Of a DNA stretch of 64,000 bases, positions 37,867 to 47,847 are shown piece by piece. A program made the position numbers and the translations under genes. Source of the DNA: Pseudomonas muyukensis. Its GTDB lineage: Bacteria > Pseudomonadota > Gammaproteobacteria > Pseudomonadales > Pseudomonadaceae. The stretch lies in contig NZ_CP077073.1 of the NCBI RefSeq assembly GCF_019139535.1, positions 3,686,501 through 3,750,500 on the forward strand, in the 5' to 3' direction. Each line of letters starts with the position of its first letter. Within the stretch, counting starts at the first letter, position 1. The notes beneath the pieces are model-generated. The model made no database searches. It was not told the DNA's origin and worked only from the letters and a program-made list of their open reading frames with translations.

Positions 37867-38164
37867 ACTCACATCCTTGGCATCACTACGACAAATGGCA
37901 ACGCAGCGCAGGCACTAAATTTCGAACCTTAACATAGTGCAATTCAGCCATAAACCGCTCCCCCCAGCACCGTTACCGCCAAGGGAAGGACACCAGAATC
38001 TCCTGCTTGGCATTTAACAGCCACCACCGGCGGCGTGCGCTGCATCCGAGGCCAATCTGAGCACGAGGCCGCAAAGCCGGCCTAGCGCGCAAGCCCATTT
38101 GTGTGCCAAGCGAGCAAAGGTGGGCTGTGGATCAACGCACCAAGTGTTACAATCCGCCACTTCA

Positions 38165-38415
38165 AATCAGCGCTCAGGCGCTGGACATCCGTGAACGCCG
38201 GCAGTACGACACCCGCCACACCTACGCAACCCTGTGCCCGATGGCTGGGATGAACCGCAGCGTTCATCGCGAACCAGCTTGGCCATAGCGTCGAGATGTT
38301 GCTTTCTACCTACGCGAAATGGATCAGCTCCTCCTCGGACTGGAGGGAGCTGGAGAAGCTGCCGCCCCGAGTCGAATTGGCCCAAGACTGGCCCAAGACC
38401 GACGAGAGGGCCTAA
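38165..38415 (+). pseudogene. Tyrosine integrase C-terminal relic, frameshifted
   Basis: Two frames together read as the end of a phage-type integrase. The first is IRERRQYDTRHTYATLCPMA (Arg-His box) up to GMN. After a one-base shift near 38258 comes [20 protein letters not shown] (His and catalytic Tyr), then [19 protein letters not shown] and a stop at 38415. The N-terminal two thirds are absent. It lies 32 bp before ybiT and marks the former end of an integrated element. The stretch 37867-38164 holds nothing else I can support. Confidence 0.75.
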
Positions 38416-38447
38416 ATACACCTCTGGAACCCCCGCAGGACAAGCAC

Positions 38448-40034
38448 TTGATTTCTACCGCTAACATCACCATGCAGTTCGGCTCCAAGCCGCTGTTCGA
38501 AAACGTCTCGGTCAAATTCAACAACGGCAACCGCTACGGCCTGATCGGCGCCAACGGTTGCGGCAAGTCGACCTTCATGAAGATCCTCGGCGGCGACCTC
38601 GAGCCGTCCGGCGGCCAGGTGATGCTCGAGCCGAACACCCGCCTGGGCAAGCTGCGCCAGGACCAGTTCGCCTACGAGGACTTCACCGTGATCGACACGG
38701 TGATCATGGGCCACGAACAGCTGTACAAGGTCAAGGCCGAGCGCGACCGCATCTACTCGCTGGCGGAGATGACCGAGGAAGACGGCATGGCCGTCGCCGA
38801 GCTGGAAACCGAGTTCGCCGAAATGGACGGCTATACCGCCGACTCCCGCGCCGGCGAGCTGCTGCTGGGCCTGGGCATCCCCCTGGAACAGCACTTCGGC
38901 CCGATGAGCGAGGTGGCACCCGGCTGGAAACTGCGTGTACTGCTGGCCCAGGCGCTGTTCTCGGACCCGGACGTGCTGCTGCTGGACGAACCGACCAACC
39001 ACCTGGACATCAACACCATCCGCTGGCTGGAAACGATTCTCACGGCGCGCAACAGCACCATGATCATCATTTCCCACGACCGTCACTTCCTCAACAGCGT
39101 CTGCACCCACATGGCCGACCTGGACTACGGTGAACTGCGCCTGTTCCCGGGCAACTACGACGAGTACATGACGGCCGCGACCCAGTCGCGCGAGCAACTG
39201 CTGTCGGACAACGCCAAGAAGAAAGCGCAGATCGCCGAGCTGCAGACCTTCGTCAGCCGCTTCTCGGCCAACGCCTCGAAGGCCAAGCAGGCCACCTCGC
39301 GCGCCAAGCAGATCGACAAGATCCAGCTGGCCGAGGTCAAGCCTTCGAGCCGCGTCAGCCCGTTCATCCGCTTCGAGCAAACGAAGAAACTGCATCGCCA
39401 GGCAGTGATCGTCGAGAAGATGGCCAAGGCCTTCGACGACAAGGTGCTGTTCAAGGACTTCAGCTTCACCATCGAAGCCGGCGAGCGCGTGGCGATCATC
39501 GGCCCCAACGGTATCGGCAAGACCACCCTGCTGCGCACCCTGGTCGGCGAAATGCAGCCGGACGCGGGCGCGGTGAAGTGGACCGACAGCGCCGAGGTGG
39601 GCTACTACGCCCAGGACCACGCCCACGACTTCGAAGACGACATGACCCTGTTCGACTGGATGGGCCAGTGGACCAGCGGCGAGCAGGTGATCCGCGGCAC
39701 CCTGGGGCGCATGCTGTTCTCCAACGACGAGATCCTCAAGTCGGTGAAGGTGATTTCCGGTGGTGAGCAGGGTCGCATGCTGTTCGGCAAGCTGATCCTG
39801 CAAAAACCCAACGTACTGGTGATGGACGAACCAACCAACCACCTGGACATGGAATCGATCGAGGCGCTGAACCTGGCGCTGGAAAACTACCCAGGCACCC
39901 TGCTGTTCGTCAGCCACGACCGTGAGTTCGTGTCGTCGCTGGCCACCCGCATCATCGAGCTGACCGCCGATGGCGTGGTGGACTTCAGCGGTACCTACGA
40001 CGACTACCTGCGCAGCCAGGGCGTGGTGGTCTGA
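38448..40034 (+). CDS. ybiT: ABC-F ATPase YbiT
   Basis: 528 residues from TTG 38448, eight nt after GCAGGA. This start matches the family beginning ([19 protein letters not shown]); the longer frame to 38319 is integrase relic. Two ABC cassettes are present, without membrane domains. The first has Walker [11 protein letters not shown] and Walker [12 protein letters not shown]. The second has Walker [11 protein letters not shown], signature SGGEQGRML and Walker [11 protein letters not shown]. The inter-domain linker around residues 250-300 is charged and helical. ABC-F proteins act on the ribosome E site to resolve stalling. A GC-rich REP-like sequence follows the gene. Confidence 0.9.
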   Translation: MISTANITMQFGSKPLFENVSVKFNNGNRYGLIGANGCGKSTFMKILGGDLEPSGGQVMLEPNTRLGKLRQDQFAYEDFTVIDTVIMGHEQLYKVKAERDRIYSLAEMTEEDGMAVAELETEFAEMDGYTADSRAGELLLGLGIPLEQHFGPMSEVAPGWKLRVLLAQALFSDPDVLLLDEPTNHLDINTIRWLETILTARNSTMIIISHDRHFLNSVCTHMADLDYGELRLFPGNYDEYMTAATQSREQLLSDNAKKKAQIAELQTFVSRFSANASKAKQATSRAKQIDKIQLAEVKPSSRVSPFIRFEQTKKLHRQAVIVEKMAKAFDDKVLFKDFSFTIEAGERVAIIGPNGIGKTTLLRTLVGEMQPDAGAVKWTDSAEVGYYAQDHAHDFEDDMTLFDWMGQWTSGEQVIRGTLGRMLFSNDEILKSVKVISGGEQGRMLFGKLILQKPNVLVMDEPTNHLDMESIEALNLALENYPGTLLFVSHDREFVSSLATRIIELTADGVVDFSGTYDDYLRSQGVVV

Positions 40035-40195
40035 CCTTCCCGAGGCGTTCCGCGCCCCGCAGGAATCGGCCTTGCCGGCTCCTGTGGGGCTTGCTCGGGC
40101 TCGAGGGCTGAGCGGCTAGATAGTTAGCCTGCTTTCTTTTGCCTCGCGCAGCGGCCATGATGGACACAGCCCACCGCCCGCCCGCGAACGAGCCC

Positions 40196-41374
40196 ATGAC
40201 CACGCCCCACAGCACCCCCGGCATCACCCGGCAGATCCTCTCGATCGTCTTCTACACCTTCATCGCCTTCCTGTGCATCGGCCTGCCGATCGCGGTATTG
40301 CCCAGCCACGTGCATGATCAACTCGGCTTCGGCGCGGTCATTGCCGGCCTGACCATCGGCTTGCAATACCTGGCCACCTTGCTCAGCCGGCCCTTTGCCG
40401 GGCGCGTGGCCGACACCCTGGGCGGCAAGCGTGCCATCCGCTACGGCTTGTACGGTATTGCCGGCTGCGGCCTGCTCACCCTGTTCTCGGCCTGGGTCCA
40501 GGCCCTGCCCTGGCTGAGCCTGGCGCTGCTGTTGGGCGGGCGCCTGCTGCTGGGCATCGCCCAGGGGCTGATCGGGGTGGCGACGCTGAGCTGGGGCATC
40601 GGCCAGCTAGGCGCGCAACACACGGCGCGGGTCATCTCATGGAACGGTATCGCCTCCTATGGCGCCATCGCCATTGGCGCGCCGGCGGGGGTGCTGCTGG
40701 TGGATGCGCTGCACTTCGCGGTGCTGGGCCCTGCCCTGCTGGTGCTGGCGCTGCTGGCCCTGGCGGCGCTGCGCAGGCGCCCGGATGCCGAGGTGCTGCG
40801 CGGCGAGCGCCTGCCGTTCTGGTCGGCCTTCGCCCGGGTGGCACCCTGCGGCCTGGGGCTGACCCTGGCGTCGATCGGTTATGGCACCCTGACCACCTTC
40901 GTCACCCTCTATTACCTGGAGCGCGACTGGGTTGGCGCGGCCTGGTGCCTGAGCGCCTTCGGCTTGTGCTTCATCGTTTCGCGGCTGCTGTTCGTCAACG
41001 CGGTCAACCGCTTTGGCGGCTACAACGTCGCCATCGCCTGCATGAGCACCGAGGCCCTGGGCCTGACGCTGCTATGGCTGGCGCCAACGCCGCTGTGGGC
41101 GATGCTCGGTGCCGGGCTGACCGGGTTCGGCCTGTCGCTGGTGTACCCGGCGCTGGGCGTCGAGGCGATTCGCCAGGTGCCGAGCAGCAGCCGTGGGGCC
41201 GGCCTGGGCGCCTATGCGGTTTTCTTCGACCTGGCCTTGGCCATTGCCGGCCCGGTGATGGGCGCGGTGGCGGTACACCTAGGGTACGCCTCGATCTTCT
41301 GCGTCGCCGCCCTGCTCGCGCTGTCAGGGGTTGCGCTGAGCTTGTGGCTGGCCCGGCGCAGCCAGCGCGGCTGA
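40196..41374 (+). CDS. MFS transporter (YhhS-like)
   Basis: A 12-helix major facilitator of about 392 residues. Helix 1 begins ILSIVFYTFIAFLCIGLPIA, and the MFS motif A between helices 2 and 3 is visible as SRPFAGRVADTLGGKRAIR. The second half has FIVSRLLFVNAVNRFGGYN. The start is uncertain: ATG 40196 (MTTPHSTPG) is chosen because the earlier ATGs at 40157-40160 have no ribosome site. Family members export sugars, glyphosate-like compounds or drugs; the substrate here is unknown. The 3' end overlaps the convergent hydrolase gene by 51 bp. Confidence 0.8.
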   Translation: MTTPHSTPGITRQILSIVFYTFIAFLCIGLPIAVLPSHVHDQLGFGAVIAGLTIGLQYLATLLSRPFAGRVADTLGGKRAIRYGLYGIAGCGLLTLFSAWVQALPWLSLALLLGGRLLLGIAQGLIGVATLSWGIGQLGAQHTARVISWNGIASYGAIAIGAPAGVLLVDALHFAVLGPALLVLALLALAALRRRPDAEVLRGERLPFWSAFARVAPCGLGLTLASIGYGTLTTFVTLYYLERDWVGAAWCLSAFGLCFIVSRLLFVNAVNRFGGYNVAIACMSTEALGLTLLWLAPTPLWAMLGAGLTGFGLSLVYPALGVEAIRQVPSSSRGAGLGAYAVFFDLALAIAGPVMGAVAVHLGYASIFCVAALLALSGVALSLWLARRSQRG

Positions 41375-42382
41375 ACGCTCGGCAGGCACCGGCGCGCCCA
41401 GGGCCTGGCTGAAGAACGCCGTGGTTGCGCTGCGCAACGAGCGATGGATATGCCGGCGGTCGACACCCTCGGCATCCTTGCACAGCACCGGCATGCGCTG
41501 GTGCTGCTCGGCATCGCAGGGCGCCATGAACACGAAGTGCCCGGCCCCCGACAGCAGCCGGTAATCGGGGCTGACCGGCAGCTTGCGCGCCAGGGCGTCG
41601 GCGTTGTGCTCCAGGGCCAGCAACTGGTCGCGATCACCGCTGTAGATCAACGCCGGCACCTGCACGCCGGCCAGGGCGTGGCGCCCGAACATCAGGCTCA
41701 GCGGCGCCATCAACATCACCGCCCCGACCCGGGGGTCGGCCCGTGGCACCAGTTCGCTGTGGTCGGCAATCAGCACGCCATGGGTCTTGCAGGCATCGCC
41801 ATCGCCCGGACGGGCCTCGCAGTAGCGGCGCAGACGTTCGAGGTCAGGCCTGGCGCCGGACAGGATCAACGCGGTTTCGCCCCCGGCCGAATAACCGATC
41901 ACCCCGACCTTGCCGTCGTTCAGGTAAGGCGCGAGCAAGGCATCGGCACGCGCCGCGGTGATCGCGGCGCTTATCTGCAAAGGTCGGCCATAGAGGTTGC
42001 TGAGGGTGCCCAGACGACTGTGGTCGCGGCTGTTGTCACCGGGGTGGATCACCGCCACCACCACGAACCCCTGGCGTGCCAGGCCATTGGCCAGGTCGTG
42101 CAGGGCCATCGGGCTGCCGGTATTGCCGTGGGAGATCACCAACAGCGGGAACTGGCCCATGGCCACCGGAGCCTCTTCGGCGACCTGGGTCTGGTAGCCC
42201 TCGATCCGCACGTTGCGCACCTGGCCATTGGCCGGATAGAACACCAGCGCCTGCATGGGCCGCGCGTCGACCGGGTCGGCCAGGGTCAGACGGTGCAAGC
42301 CGGCCACCCATGGCGCCGCGTCGGCGCGGGCCAACAGGCCGGCGAGCAGCAACAGGGCCATCAGGGTGCGGGTTCGGTTCAT
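41324..42382 (-). CDS. Secreted alpha/beta hydrolase (dienelactone hydrolase-like)
   Basis: 352 residues from ATG 42382. A signal peptide is clear (TLMALLLLAGLLARADA, cleaved before APWV). The fold shows LVISHGNTGSP (oxyanion region), VGVIGYSAGGETAL with the nucleophile Ser in GYSAGG, YSGDRDQLL (candidate acid) and GAGHFVFMAPC (catalytic His). This is a periplasmic serine hydrolase similar to those labelled platelet-activating-factor acetylhydrolase-like or dienelactone hydrolase. The natural substrate is unknown. It is convergent with the MFS gene, and the last 17 codons overlap its 3' end. Confidence 0.8.
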   Translation of the reverse strand: MNRTRTLMALLLLAGLLARADAAPWVAGLHRLTLADPVDARPMQALVFYPANGQVRNVRIEGYQTQVAEEAPVAMGQFPLLVISHGNTGSPMALHDLANGLARQGFVVVAVIHPGDNSRDHSRLGTLSNLYGRPLQISAAITAARADALLAPYLNDGKVGVIGYSAGGETALILSGARPDLERLRRYCEARPGDGDACKTHGVLIADHSELVPRADPRVGAVMLMAPLSLMFGRHALAGVQVPALIYSGDRDQLLALEHNADALARKLPVSPDYRLLSGAGHFVFMAPCDAEQHQRMPVLCKDAEGVDRRHIHRSLRSATTAFFSQALGAPVPAERSAALAAPGQPQAQRNP

Positions 42383-42456
42383 CACGGTGCGTCAGGCGGG
42401 CAGCGGTATGGGTCAGCATAGAAGCCACTGCGCCGCGGCCACATGAAAACTGAATG

Positions 42457-42491
42457 AAAAAAGCCGACTGGCGCACGGGGCGCCAGTCGGC
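42457..42491 (-). terminator. Terminator of azoR
   Basis: On the minus strand GCCGACTGGCGC pairs with GCGCCAGTCGGC across a five-base loop and is followed by TTTTTT. It lies about 20 nt beyond the azoR stop. Confidence 0.9.
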
Positions 42492-42511
42492 TTGCTTGCT
42501 GCAGGGCGGGT

Positions 42512-43123
42512 TCAGGCAGCGGCGAACAGTTCACCGGCAATCTGCGCCTGGGCGGCGTCGATGGCCTTGGCGCGGTGCTCGGGGCCGTAGGCCAGGCCGT
42601 GGGCACGGACGATTTCCAGGTCGCTGATACCGATGAAACCGAGGAACACCTTGAGGAAGTCCTCATGGCCGACACCGGTCGGCTGGCCCTGGTGCAGACC
42701 ACCGGCGGTGGACACCAGGATCACCTTCTTGTCGCCGCACAGCCCTTCAGGGCCGGCTTCGGTATAGCGGAAGGTCTTGCCGGCGACGGCCACGCGGTCG
42801 ATCCAGGCCTTGAGCTGGGTCGGCACGGTGAAGTTGTACATCGGCGCGCCAATCACCACCGCGTCGGCGGCCAGGAACTCTTCCAGGGTTTCGGCGCTGA
42901 GCTTGGCTTCGTGGGCCTGGGCGGCGTCGCGCATTTGCTCGGGGGTGCCGGCGGCCACCAAGGTGGCGGCGGAGAAATGGCTGATGGCGTCGGCGGCCAG
43001 ATCACGGTAGACCACCTCGATGCTCGGATCTGCGGCTTTCCAGGCGTCGACCACTTCGCGGCTCAGTTGGCGGGAGGCGGAATTGTCGCCCAGGATGCTC
43101 GAATCGATATGCAACAGTTTCAT
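42512..43123 (-). CDS. azoR: FMN-dependent NADH-azoreductase
   Basis: 203 residues, a flavodoxin-fold quinone/azo reductase. The FMN phosphate site appears at the N-terminus ([16 protein letters not shown]). [18 protein letters not shown] and VSTAGGLHQ are also family-typical. It reduces quinones and azo dyes by two-electron transfer from NADH and limits thiol and quinone stress. AGGAGAG precedes the ATG. It is divergently transcribed from a LysR gene, the usual arrangement of azoR paralogues in Pseudomonas. Confidence 0.92.
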   Translation of the reverse strand: MKLLHIDSSILGDNSASRQLSREVVDAWKAADPSIEVVYRDLAADAISHFSAATLVAAGTPEQMRDAAQAHEAKLSAETLEEFLAADAVVIGAPMYNFTVPTQLKAWIDRVAVAGKTFRYTEAGPEGLCGDKKVILVSTAGGLHQGQPTGVGHEDFLKVFLGFIGISDLEIVRAHGLAYGPEHRAKAIDAAQAQIAGELFAAA

Positions 43124-43224
43124 GGGACTCTCCTGTGAATGAAGACCGCGGCGCTGGGCGATCAGGTTGGAGAGAATCCTACCGATACAGCGAATGGCTG
43201 ATAAGTCAGCAAAAATGCGTTAGT

Positions 43225-43244
43225 TTGTTCCACTGATGGAACAA
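43225..43244. promoter_or_regulatory. Perfect palindrome, likely LysR operator
   Basis: TTGTTCCA-CTGA-TGGAACAA is a perfect 8-bp inverted repeat (TTCCN6GGAA core), 12 nt before the LysR-gene ATG and about 100 nt from the azoR start. It is placed to serve autoregulation and divergent control of azoR. Confidence 0.7.
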
Positions 43245-43256
43245 TGAGACCGCCAT

Positions 43257-44159
43257 ATGCAAGACCTCAACGACCTGTTCTACTTCGCCCGGGTGGTCGA
43301 AGCCGGTGGTTTCGCCGCCGCCGGGCGCCAGCTGGGCATCCCCAAGTCGCGGCTGTCGCGGCGCATCGCCGAGCTCGAAGAGCGCCTGGGCACCCGCCTG
43401 CTGCAACGCACCACCCGCCAGCTCAAGCTCACCGCGGTGGGCGAACGCTACCTGAGCCACTGCCAGGCCATGCTGCTGGAGGCGGAAATGGCCGACGAAG
43501 TGGTGGCGAGCATGTCCAGCGAACCCCGCGGCCGCCTGCGGGTGTCCTGCCCGGTGGCCCTGGCCCATGCCTTCCTGCCGGATGTCATCAGCCGCTTTCT
43601 GGCCCAGTACCCCCAGGTGCAACTGGACATGGTACTGCTCAACCGTCGCGTCGACCTGATCTCCGAGGGCATCGACGTGGCCCTGCGGGTACGCGACCTG
43701 GGCGATGAAGACCCGGCGCTGGTCACCCGCCGCCTGCGCCAGGCGCAGATGCAACTGGTGGCGGCACCGGGCTTTGCCGAGCATGTCCGCGAGCCGGCGC
43801 AACTGGCGACATTGCCCGTGCTGGGGGCGACCGAGGCCGACCGCCTGGTGCATTTTCGCCTGTTCGGCCCTGGCGGCCGTGAACAGGAAGTGGCGTTGGA
43901 ACCGCGCCTGGCCATCGATGACTTTGTCGTGCGCAACGCCGCGGTACGCGCGGGCCTGGGCTTCACCGCCCTGCCCAGCATGTTTTGCGAGGAGGAGCTG
44001 GCGCGTGGCGAGTTGGTGCGCCTGCTGCCAGACTGGTCGCTGCCGGGCGGCTACCTGCAGGCGGTTTACCCGCACCGGCGTGGGCTGCTGCCGGCGGTCA
44101 GGGTATGGATCGACCACCTGGCGGCTTCGTTCGAGGCGTGTGGAGAGCGTTATGTCTGA
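43257..44159 (+). CDS. LysR-family transcriptional regulator
   Basis: 300 residues. The N-terminal winged helix is canonical: LNDLFYFARVVEAGGFAAAG, then IPKSRLSRRIAELEERLGTR, then TRQLKLTAVG. The C-terminal effector domain has RGRLRVSCPVALAH and LVTRRLRQAQMQLVA and belongs to the CrgA/AphB-like branch, which often senses electrophiles or quinones. It is divergent from azoR with the palindrome between them, so it probably controls azoR. The stop overlaps the next gene by 8 nt. Confidence 0.9.
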   Translation: MQDLNDLFYFARVVEAGGFAAAGRQLGIPKSRLSRRIAELEERLGTRLLQRTTRQLKLTAVGERYLSHCQAMLLEAEMADEVVASMSSEPRGRLRVSCPVALAHAFLPDVISRFLAQYPQVQLDMVLLNRRVDLISEGIDVALRVRDLGDEDPALVTRRLRQAQMQLVAAPGFAEHVREPAQLATLPVLGATEADRLVHFRLFGPGGREQEVALEPRLAIDDFVVRNAAVRAGLGFTALPSMFCEEELARGELVRLLPDWSLPGGYLQAVYPHRRGLLPAVRVWIDHLAASFEACGERYV

Positions 44160-44514
44160 GCACAGGATGACGGCAGAACAGGTCGCAGCCTTCTGCCTGG
44201 CCCTGCCTGGGGCGCAAGAGGACTACAAATGGGGCGGCATACGAGTGTTCTCGGTGGCCGGCAACAAGATGTTCGCGATCCAGGGCCTGAGCGGCGACGG
44301 GCTGGCGTTCAAGGTGGCCGACGAGCTGTTCCTGGGCTATTGCGACCGCCCGGGGATACGCCCGGCGCCCTACCTGGCGCGGGCCAAGTGGGTCAGCCTG
44401 GAACAGCCCTACCCCATGGCCCGGGAAGAAATGAGCGACTTGCTGCGCCGCTCGCACCAGCTGGTGGTGCGGCGCTTGCCCAAGCGGCGGCAGGTGGGGT
44501 TGCTGCTGGACTGA
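44152..44514 (+). CDS. MmcQ/YjbR-family DNA-binding protein
   Basis: 120 residues from ATG 44152, inside the end of the LysR gene. Family features are FCLALPGAQEDYKWGG, MFAIQGLSGDGLAFKV, YLARAKWVSLEQPYPM and a basic tail (RRSHQLVVRRLPKRRQ). The fold resembles the double-wing DNA-binding motif (CyaY-like), but no cellular role is established for the family. The overlap shows co-transcription with the regulator. Confidence 0.85.
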   Translation: MSEHRMTAEQVAAFCLALPGAQEDYKWGGIRVFSVAGNKMFAIQGLSGDGLAFKVADELFLGYCDRPGIRPAPYLARAKWVSLEQPYPMAREEMSDLLRRSHQLVVRRLPKRRQVGLLLD

Positions 44515-44538
44515 TGTACTGCAAGTGAAGGCATGGGG

Positions 44539-44961
44539 TCAGAACCATTGCCCCAGCCAACGGCCATCCAGTAGCAGGTGATCGATCCAGAACAGCTGGT
44601 GCACCGCAACAATGGCCCAGAACACCAGCTGATAAGACAGCTTGCGGGTCTTGTGGCGCAACAGCTGCTGGGCCAGCAATGCCCCAGGCCAGCCCCCCAG
44701 CAGCTCGCTGGCATGCAACACCTTTTCCGGCGTACGCCAGGCCTGGGTGCGTGCCTGCTGCTTGTCCTGCCAATACAACAGCAGGCTGATCACGCTCACT
44801 GCCGGATACAGCGCCAACGGCAACCACGACTGGCCGCTGAGGCCCATCTGCAGGCCTCCCAGCAACGGCAACAGGCACAGCCCCGCCAATATCAGCAACT
44901 TCAGGCGCGCATTGCGCACGCCCTGGGCCTCTACCCGGCCCTCTGCCCGTGCCCGCGCCAT
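44539..44961 (-). CDS. DUF1294 membrane protein
   Basis: 140 residues from ATG 44961, which overlaps the TGA of uppP (TGATG). A longer start 21 bases upstream would run into uppP without a site. Four hydrophobic segments are visible, the first LLILAGLCLLPLLGGLQMGL. The DUF1294 core is LYWQDKQQAR, WRTPEKVLH, ELLGGWPGALLAQQLLRHKT and SYQLVFWAIV. Many homologues carry an N-terminal cold-shock domain, which is lacking here. Function is unknown. It is the second gene of a short operon. Confidence 0.8.
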   Translation of the reverse strand: MARARAEGRVEAQGVRNARLKLLILAGLCLLPLLGGLQMGLSGQSWLPLALYPAVSVISLLLYWQDKQQARTQAWRTPEKVLHASELLGGWPGALLAQQLLRHKTRKLSYQLVFWAIVAVHQLFWIDHLLLDGRWLGQWF

Positions 44962-45791
44962 CAGCCGTGCGCCGTCGCCCAATCGACCCAGCCAAACTCC
45001 CAGGTGGCCAGGATCAGCAAGCCAAAGGCAATGCGGTACCAGGCAAATACCGCGTAACTATGGTTGGCAATGAACTTGAGCAGTCCGCGCACGGCAATCA
45101 TGGCGAAGATGAACGACACCACGAAGCCCAGGGCGAACACCGGCAAGTCGCCGGGCTGGAACAGCTCGCGGTACTTGTACCCCGAGTACACCGCCGCGCC
45201 GACCATGGTCGGCATGGCCAGGAAGAACGAGAACTCGGTGGCGGCCTTGCGCGACAGGCCGAACAACAGGCCGCCGATGATGGTCGAGCCCGAGCGGGAG
45301 GTCCCCGGAATCATCGCCAGGCACTGGATGAAACCGATCTTCAAGGCATGGCTCCAGCGCATCTCGTCGACATGGTCGACTTCCACCCGGTGCTCGCGCC
45401 GCTCGGCCCACAGCATGATCACGCCGCCCACCACCAGCGCGGCCGCCACCGTGACCGGGTTGAACAGGTACTCATGAATCAGGTCGGCGAACAGCACGCC
45501 CAACACCACCGCCGGCAGGAAGGCGATCAGCAGGTTGGCGGTGAAACGCCGCGCGGGGGCCTGCGTCGGCAGGCCGACCACGACATCGAGGATCTTGCGC
45601 CGAAACTCCCACACCACCGCCAGGATCGCGCCCAGCTGGATGATGATGTTGAACGCCATGGCGCGTTCACCGCCAAAGCCAATCAGGTCGGCAACGATGA
45701 TCTGGTGCCCGGTACTGGAAATCGGCAAAAACTCCGTCAGGCCCTCGACCACGCCCAAGATGATTGCCTGCAAGGCACTCCAAAAATCCAT
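44961..45791 (-). CDS. uppP: Undecaprenyl-diphosphatase UppP (BacA)
   Basis: 276 residues from ATG 45791; a TTG just before it is the alternative. This integral membrane phosphatase recycles undecaprenyl pyrophosphate to the phosphate carrier for peptidoglycan and other envelope glycans. The BacA motifs are present: the [19 protein letters not shown] segment (Glu-rich motif) and [15 protein letters not shown] (phosphate-binding motif with Arg and Ser). Six to eight hydrophobic helices are evident. Pseudomonas often has more than one such gene. Confidence 0.95.
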   Translation of the reverse strand: MDFWSALQAIILGVVEGLTEFLPISSTGHQIIVADLIGFGGERAMAFNIIIQLGAILAVVWEFRRKILDVVVGLPTQAPARRFTANLLIAFLPAVVLGVLFADLIHEYLFNPVTVAAALVVGGVIMLWAERREHRVEVDHVDEMRWSHALKIGFIQCLAMIPGTSRSGSTIIGGLLFGLSRKAATEFSFFLAMPTMVGAAVYSGYKYRELFQPGDLPVFALGFVVSFIFAMIAVRGLLKFIANHSYAVFAWYRIAFGLLILATWEFGWVDWATAHG

Positions 45792-45917
45792 CAATCCCCC
45801 AAGTGCGACGCTGCGCGTGGCAGGCCGCTTATTTTGATTTATCTACAGGTGCCGCACGCGGCGACGCTGTTTTACAGCGACAGTTGGTCCAGAAGCCAGC
45901 TGAAAAGTTCAGCGGCC

Positions 45918-45945
45918 TAAAGGTTTCATCTGGCGCGGCCGAAAT
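45918..45945 (+). promoter_or_regulatory. Candidate sigma-28 (FliA) promoter of the chemoreceptor gene
   Basis: TAAAGGTT, 12 bases, then GCCGAAAT resembles TAAAGTTT-N11-GCCGATAA with a one-base longer spacer. It lies about 145 nt before the chemoreceptor start. Chemoreceptors are commonly in the FliA regulon. The rest of the 45792-46090 gap shows no gene. Confidence 0.45.
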
Positions 45946-46090
45946 CTTATCAGAGCCAGTGTTGCAGCTCCTGTATTACCTGCAACATGGCTTGTCAGGT
46001 TTTACCCATTAGCCGTTGGTCGTGTGGGGGCCGATGGCAAAGCATGCTTGGATGCAGTCGAAAAAAAGAACAAGACTGGAGTAACGCATC

Positions 46091-47725
46091 ATGAAGACCC
46101 TGAGGTCGATGTCGATCAGCCGCCGCCTGTGGCTGATCCTGCTGGTGGCGGTTGCCATGCTGGTGGTACTGGGCCTGTTGCTGTTGCGCCAGCTGCATGG
46201 CGACCTTTACCAGGCCAAGGCCGAGAAGACCCGCCACGTGGTGCAGACCGCCGCCGGCGTGCTGGCCTACTACCAAGGCCTGGAAGCCGCCGGCAGCCTG
46301 ACCCGCGAGGCCGCGCAGCAGCAGGCCCTGCAGGTGGTGCGCGGGCTGCGCTACGACCACAACGACTATTTCTGGATCAACGACCTGCAGCCGAAGATGA
46401 TCATGCACCCGGCCAATCCCAAGCTCGATGGCCAGGACCTGTCGGCGATCCGCGACCCCGACGGTTTTGCCGTGTTCAACGAAATGGTCGCCCTGGCCCG
46501 GAGCCAGGACGCAGGCGCGGTCGACTATCGCTGGCCCAAGCCCGGCGCCAGCGAACCGGTGGCCAAGACCTCCTACATCCAGCTGTTCAAGCCCTGGGGC
46601 TGGATCATCGGCTCGGGGGTGTACATCGACGATGTGCAAGCCGAGTTCGCCCGCCAGTTGCGCGATGCCTCGCTGGTCGGCCTGGCCATTGCCCTGGCGA
46701 TGGCCCTGCTGGTGATGCTGATCGCCCGCAGCATCGCCCGCCCGCTGCAAGAGGCGGTACACGCCATGGGCACCATCGCCAGCGGCGAAAGCGACCTGAC
46801 CCGGCGCCTGGACACCCACGGCCGTGACGAGATCACCCACCTGGGCGAGCACTTCAACCGGTTCAACGGCAAGTTGCAGGGGGTGATCGGCCAATTGCAG
46901 GGGGCCGCCCATGCCCTGGCCGAGTCTGCCGGGCATGTCGGCGACAACGCCGGCGCAGCCCAGGCCCGCAGCGCCCAGCAGTCGCTGCAGATGGACCAGG
47001 TGGCCACTGCCGTCAACGAAGTCACCTACGCCGTGCACGACGTGGCCAAGCACGCCGAGCAGGCCGCCAGTGAAATGCGCAATGCCCAGGCCCAGGTCGG
47101 CCATGGCCAGCAGGCGATCCATGGCAGCCTGCAACAGATCGACCGGCTCTCGGCGACCATCGACCAGGCCGTGCAGGTGATCCGCGAGCTGGCCAGCCAC
47201 AGCACCAAGATCGGCGGGGTGCTCGAGGTGATCCGCTCGATCGCCGAACAGACCAACCTGCTGGCTCTCAACGCCGCCATCGAGGCGGCCCGTGCCGGCG
47301 AACAGGGCCGTGGCTTCGCCGTGGTCGCCGACGAAGTGCGCCTGCTGGCCCAGCGCACGGCCCAGTCGACCGCCGAGATCCAGACCATGATCGAGCACCT
47401 GCAAGGGCAATCGGAGGCAGCGGTGCGCGCCATCGACACCAGCAGCGAGGCTTCGCGCCAGACCGTCGAGCAGGCCCGCGAGGCCGGCAGCAGCCTGGAT
47501 GCCATCAGCCAGGCCCTGGGCAACCTCGGCGCGCTCAATGCCTCGATCGCCAGTGCCACCTTGCAGCAATCCCATGTGGTCGAGGAGATCAACCGCAACG
47601 TCACCGAAACCGCCGACCTGTCGCAGCAGACCGCCGAAGCGGCGCGCCAGTCCAGTGATGCGGGCAGTGCCCTGGCACAGTTGAGCGAGGAACTGGAGCA
47701 GTTGCTCAAGCAGTTCAAGGTGTAG
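46091..47725 (+). CDS. Methyl-accepting chemotaxis protein with sCache domain
   Basis: 544 residues. Transmembrane helix 1 is at about 13-33 ([20 protein letters not shown]). The periplasmic single Cache domain (40-190) has [12 protein letters not shown] and [15 protein letters not shown]. Helix 2 is at about 195-215, followed by HAMP ([20 protein letters not shown]) and a cytoplasmic signalling hairpin with the conserved tip [19 protein letters not shown]. This matches sCache_2 receptors for small carboxylates; the ligand is not predictable here. The ATG is preceded by GGAGTAACGCATC. It is a single gene. Confidence 0.93.
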   Translation: MKTLRSMSISRRLWLILLVAVAMLVVLGLLLLRQLHGDLYQAKAEKTRHVVQTAAGVLAYYQGLEAAGSLTREAAQQQALQVVRGLRYDHNDYFWINDLQPKMIMHPANPKLDGQDLSAIRDPDGFAVFNEMVALARSQDAGAVDYRWPKPGASEPVAKTSYIQLFKPWGWIIGSGVYIDDVQAEFARQLRDASLVGLAIALAMALLVMLIARSIARPLQEAVHAMGTIASGESDLTRRLDTHGRDEITHLGEHFNRFNGKLQGVIGQLQGAAHALAESAGHVGDNAGAAQARSAQQSLQMDQVATAVNEVTYAVHDVAKHAEQAASEMRNAQAQVGHGQQAIHGSLQQIDRLSATIDQAVQVIRELASHSTKIGGVLEVIRSIAEQTNLLALNAAIEAARAGEQGRGFAVVADEVRLLAQRTAQSTAEIQTMIEHLQGQSEAAVRAIDTSSEASRQTVEQAREAGSSLDAISQALGNLGALNASIASATLQQSHVVEEINRNVTETADLSQQTAEAARQSSDAGSALAQLSEELEQLLKQFKV

Positions 47726-47847
47726 CGCGGGGCAGGCTCGCTGCATGAGGCGCGCCCTGCCCGCACACCGCCGATGAAGCGACTTCGCTTGAAGCCTGTC
47801 GCTTGAAGCTTGTAGCATCGCCCCCTTTCCCAGCCCAAGGATCGCCG

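Noticed and set aside
38412..39917. Long minus-strand frame opposite ybiT
   Set aside because: It mirrors codon bias of a high-GC gene with clear ABC motifs on the plus strand; its Gln/Val/His-rich reading matches no family.
45995..47818. Long minus-strand frame opposite the chemoreceptor
   Set aside because: Antisense to a complete MCP; Gly/His/Gln-rich composition is typical of shadow frames.
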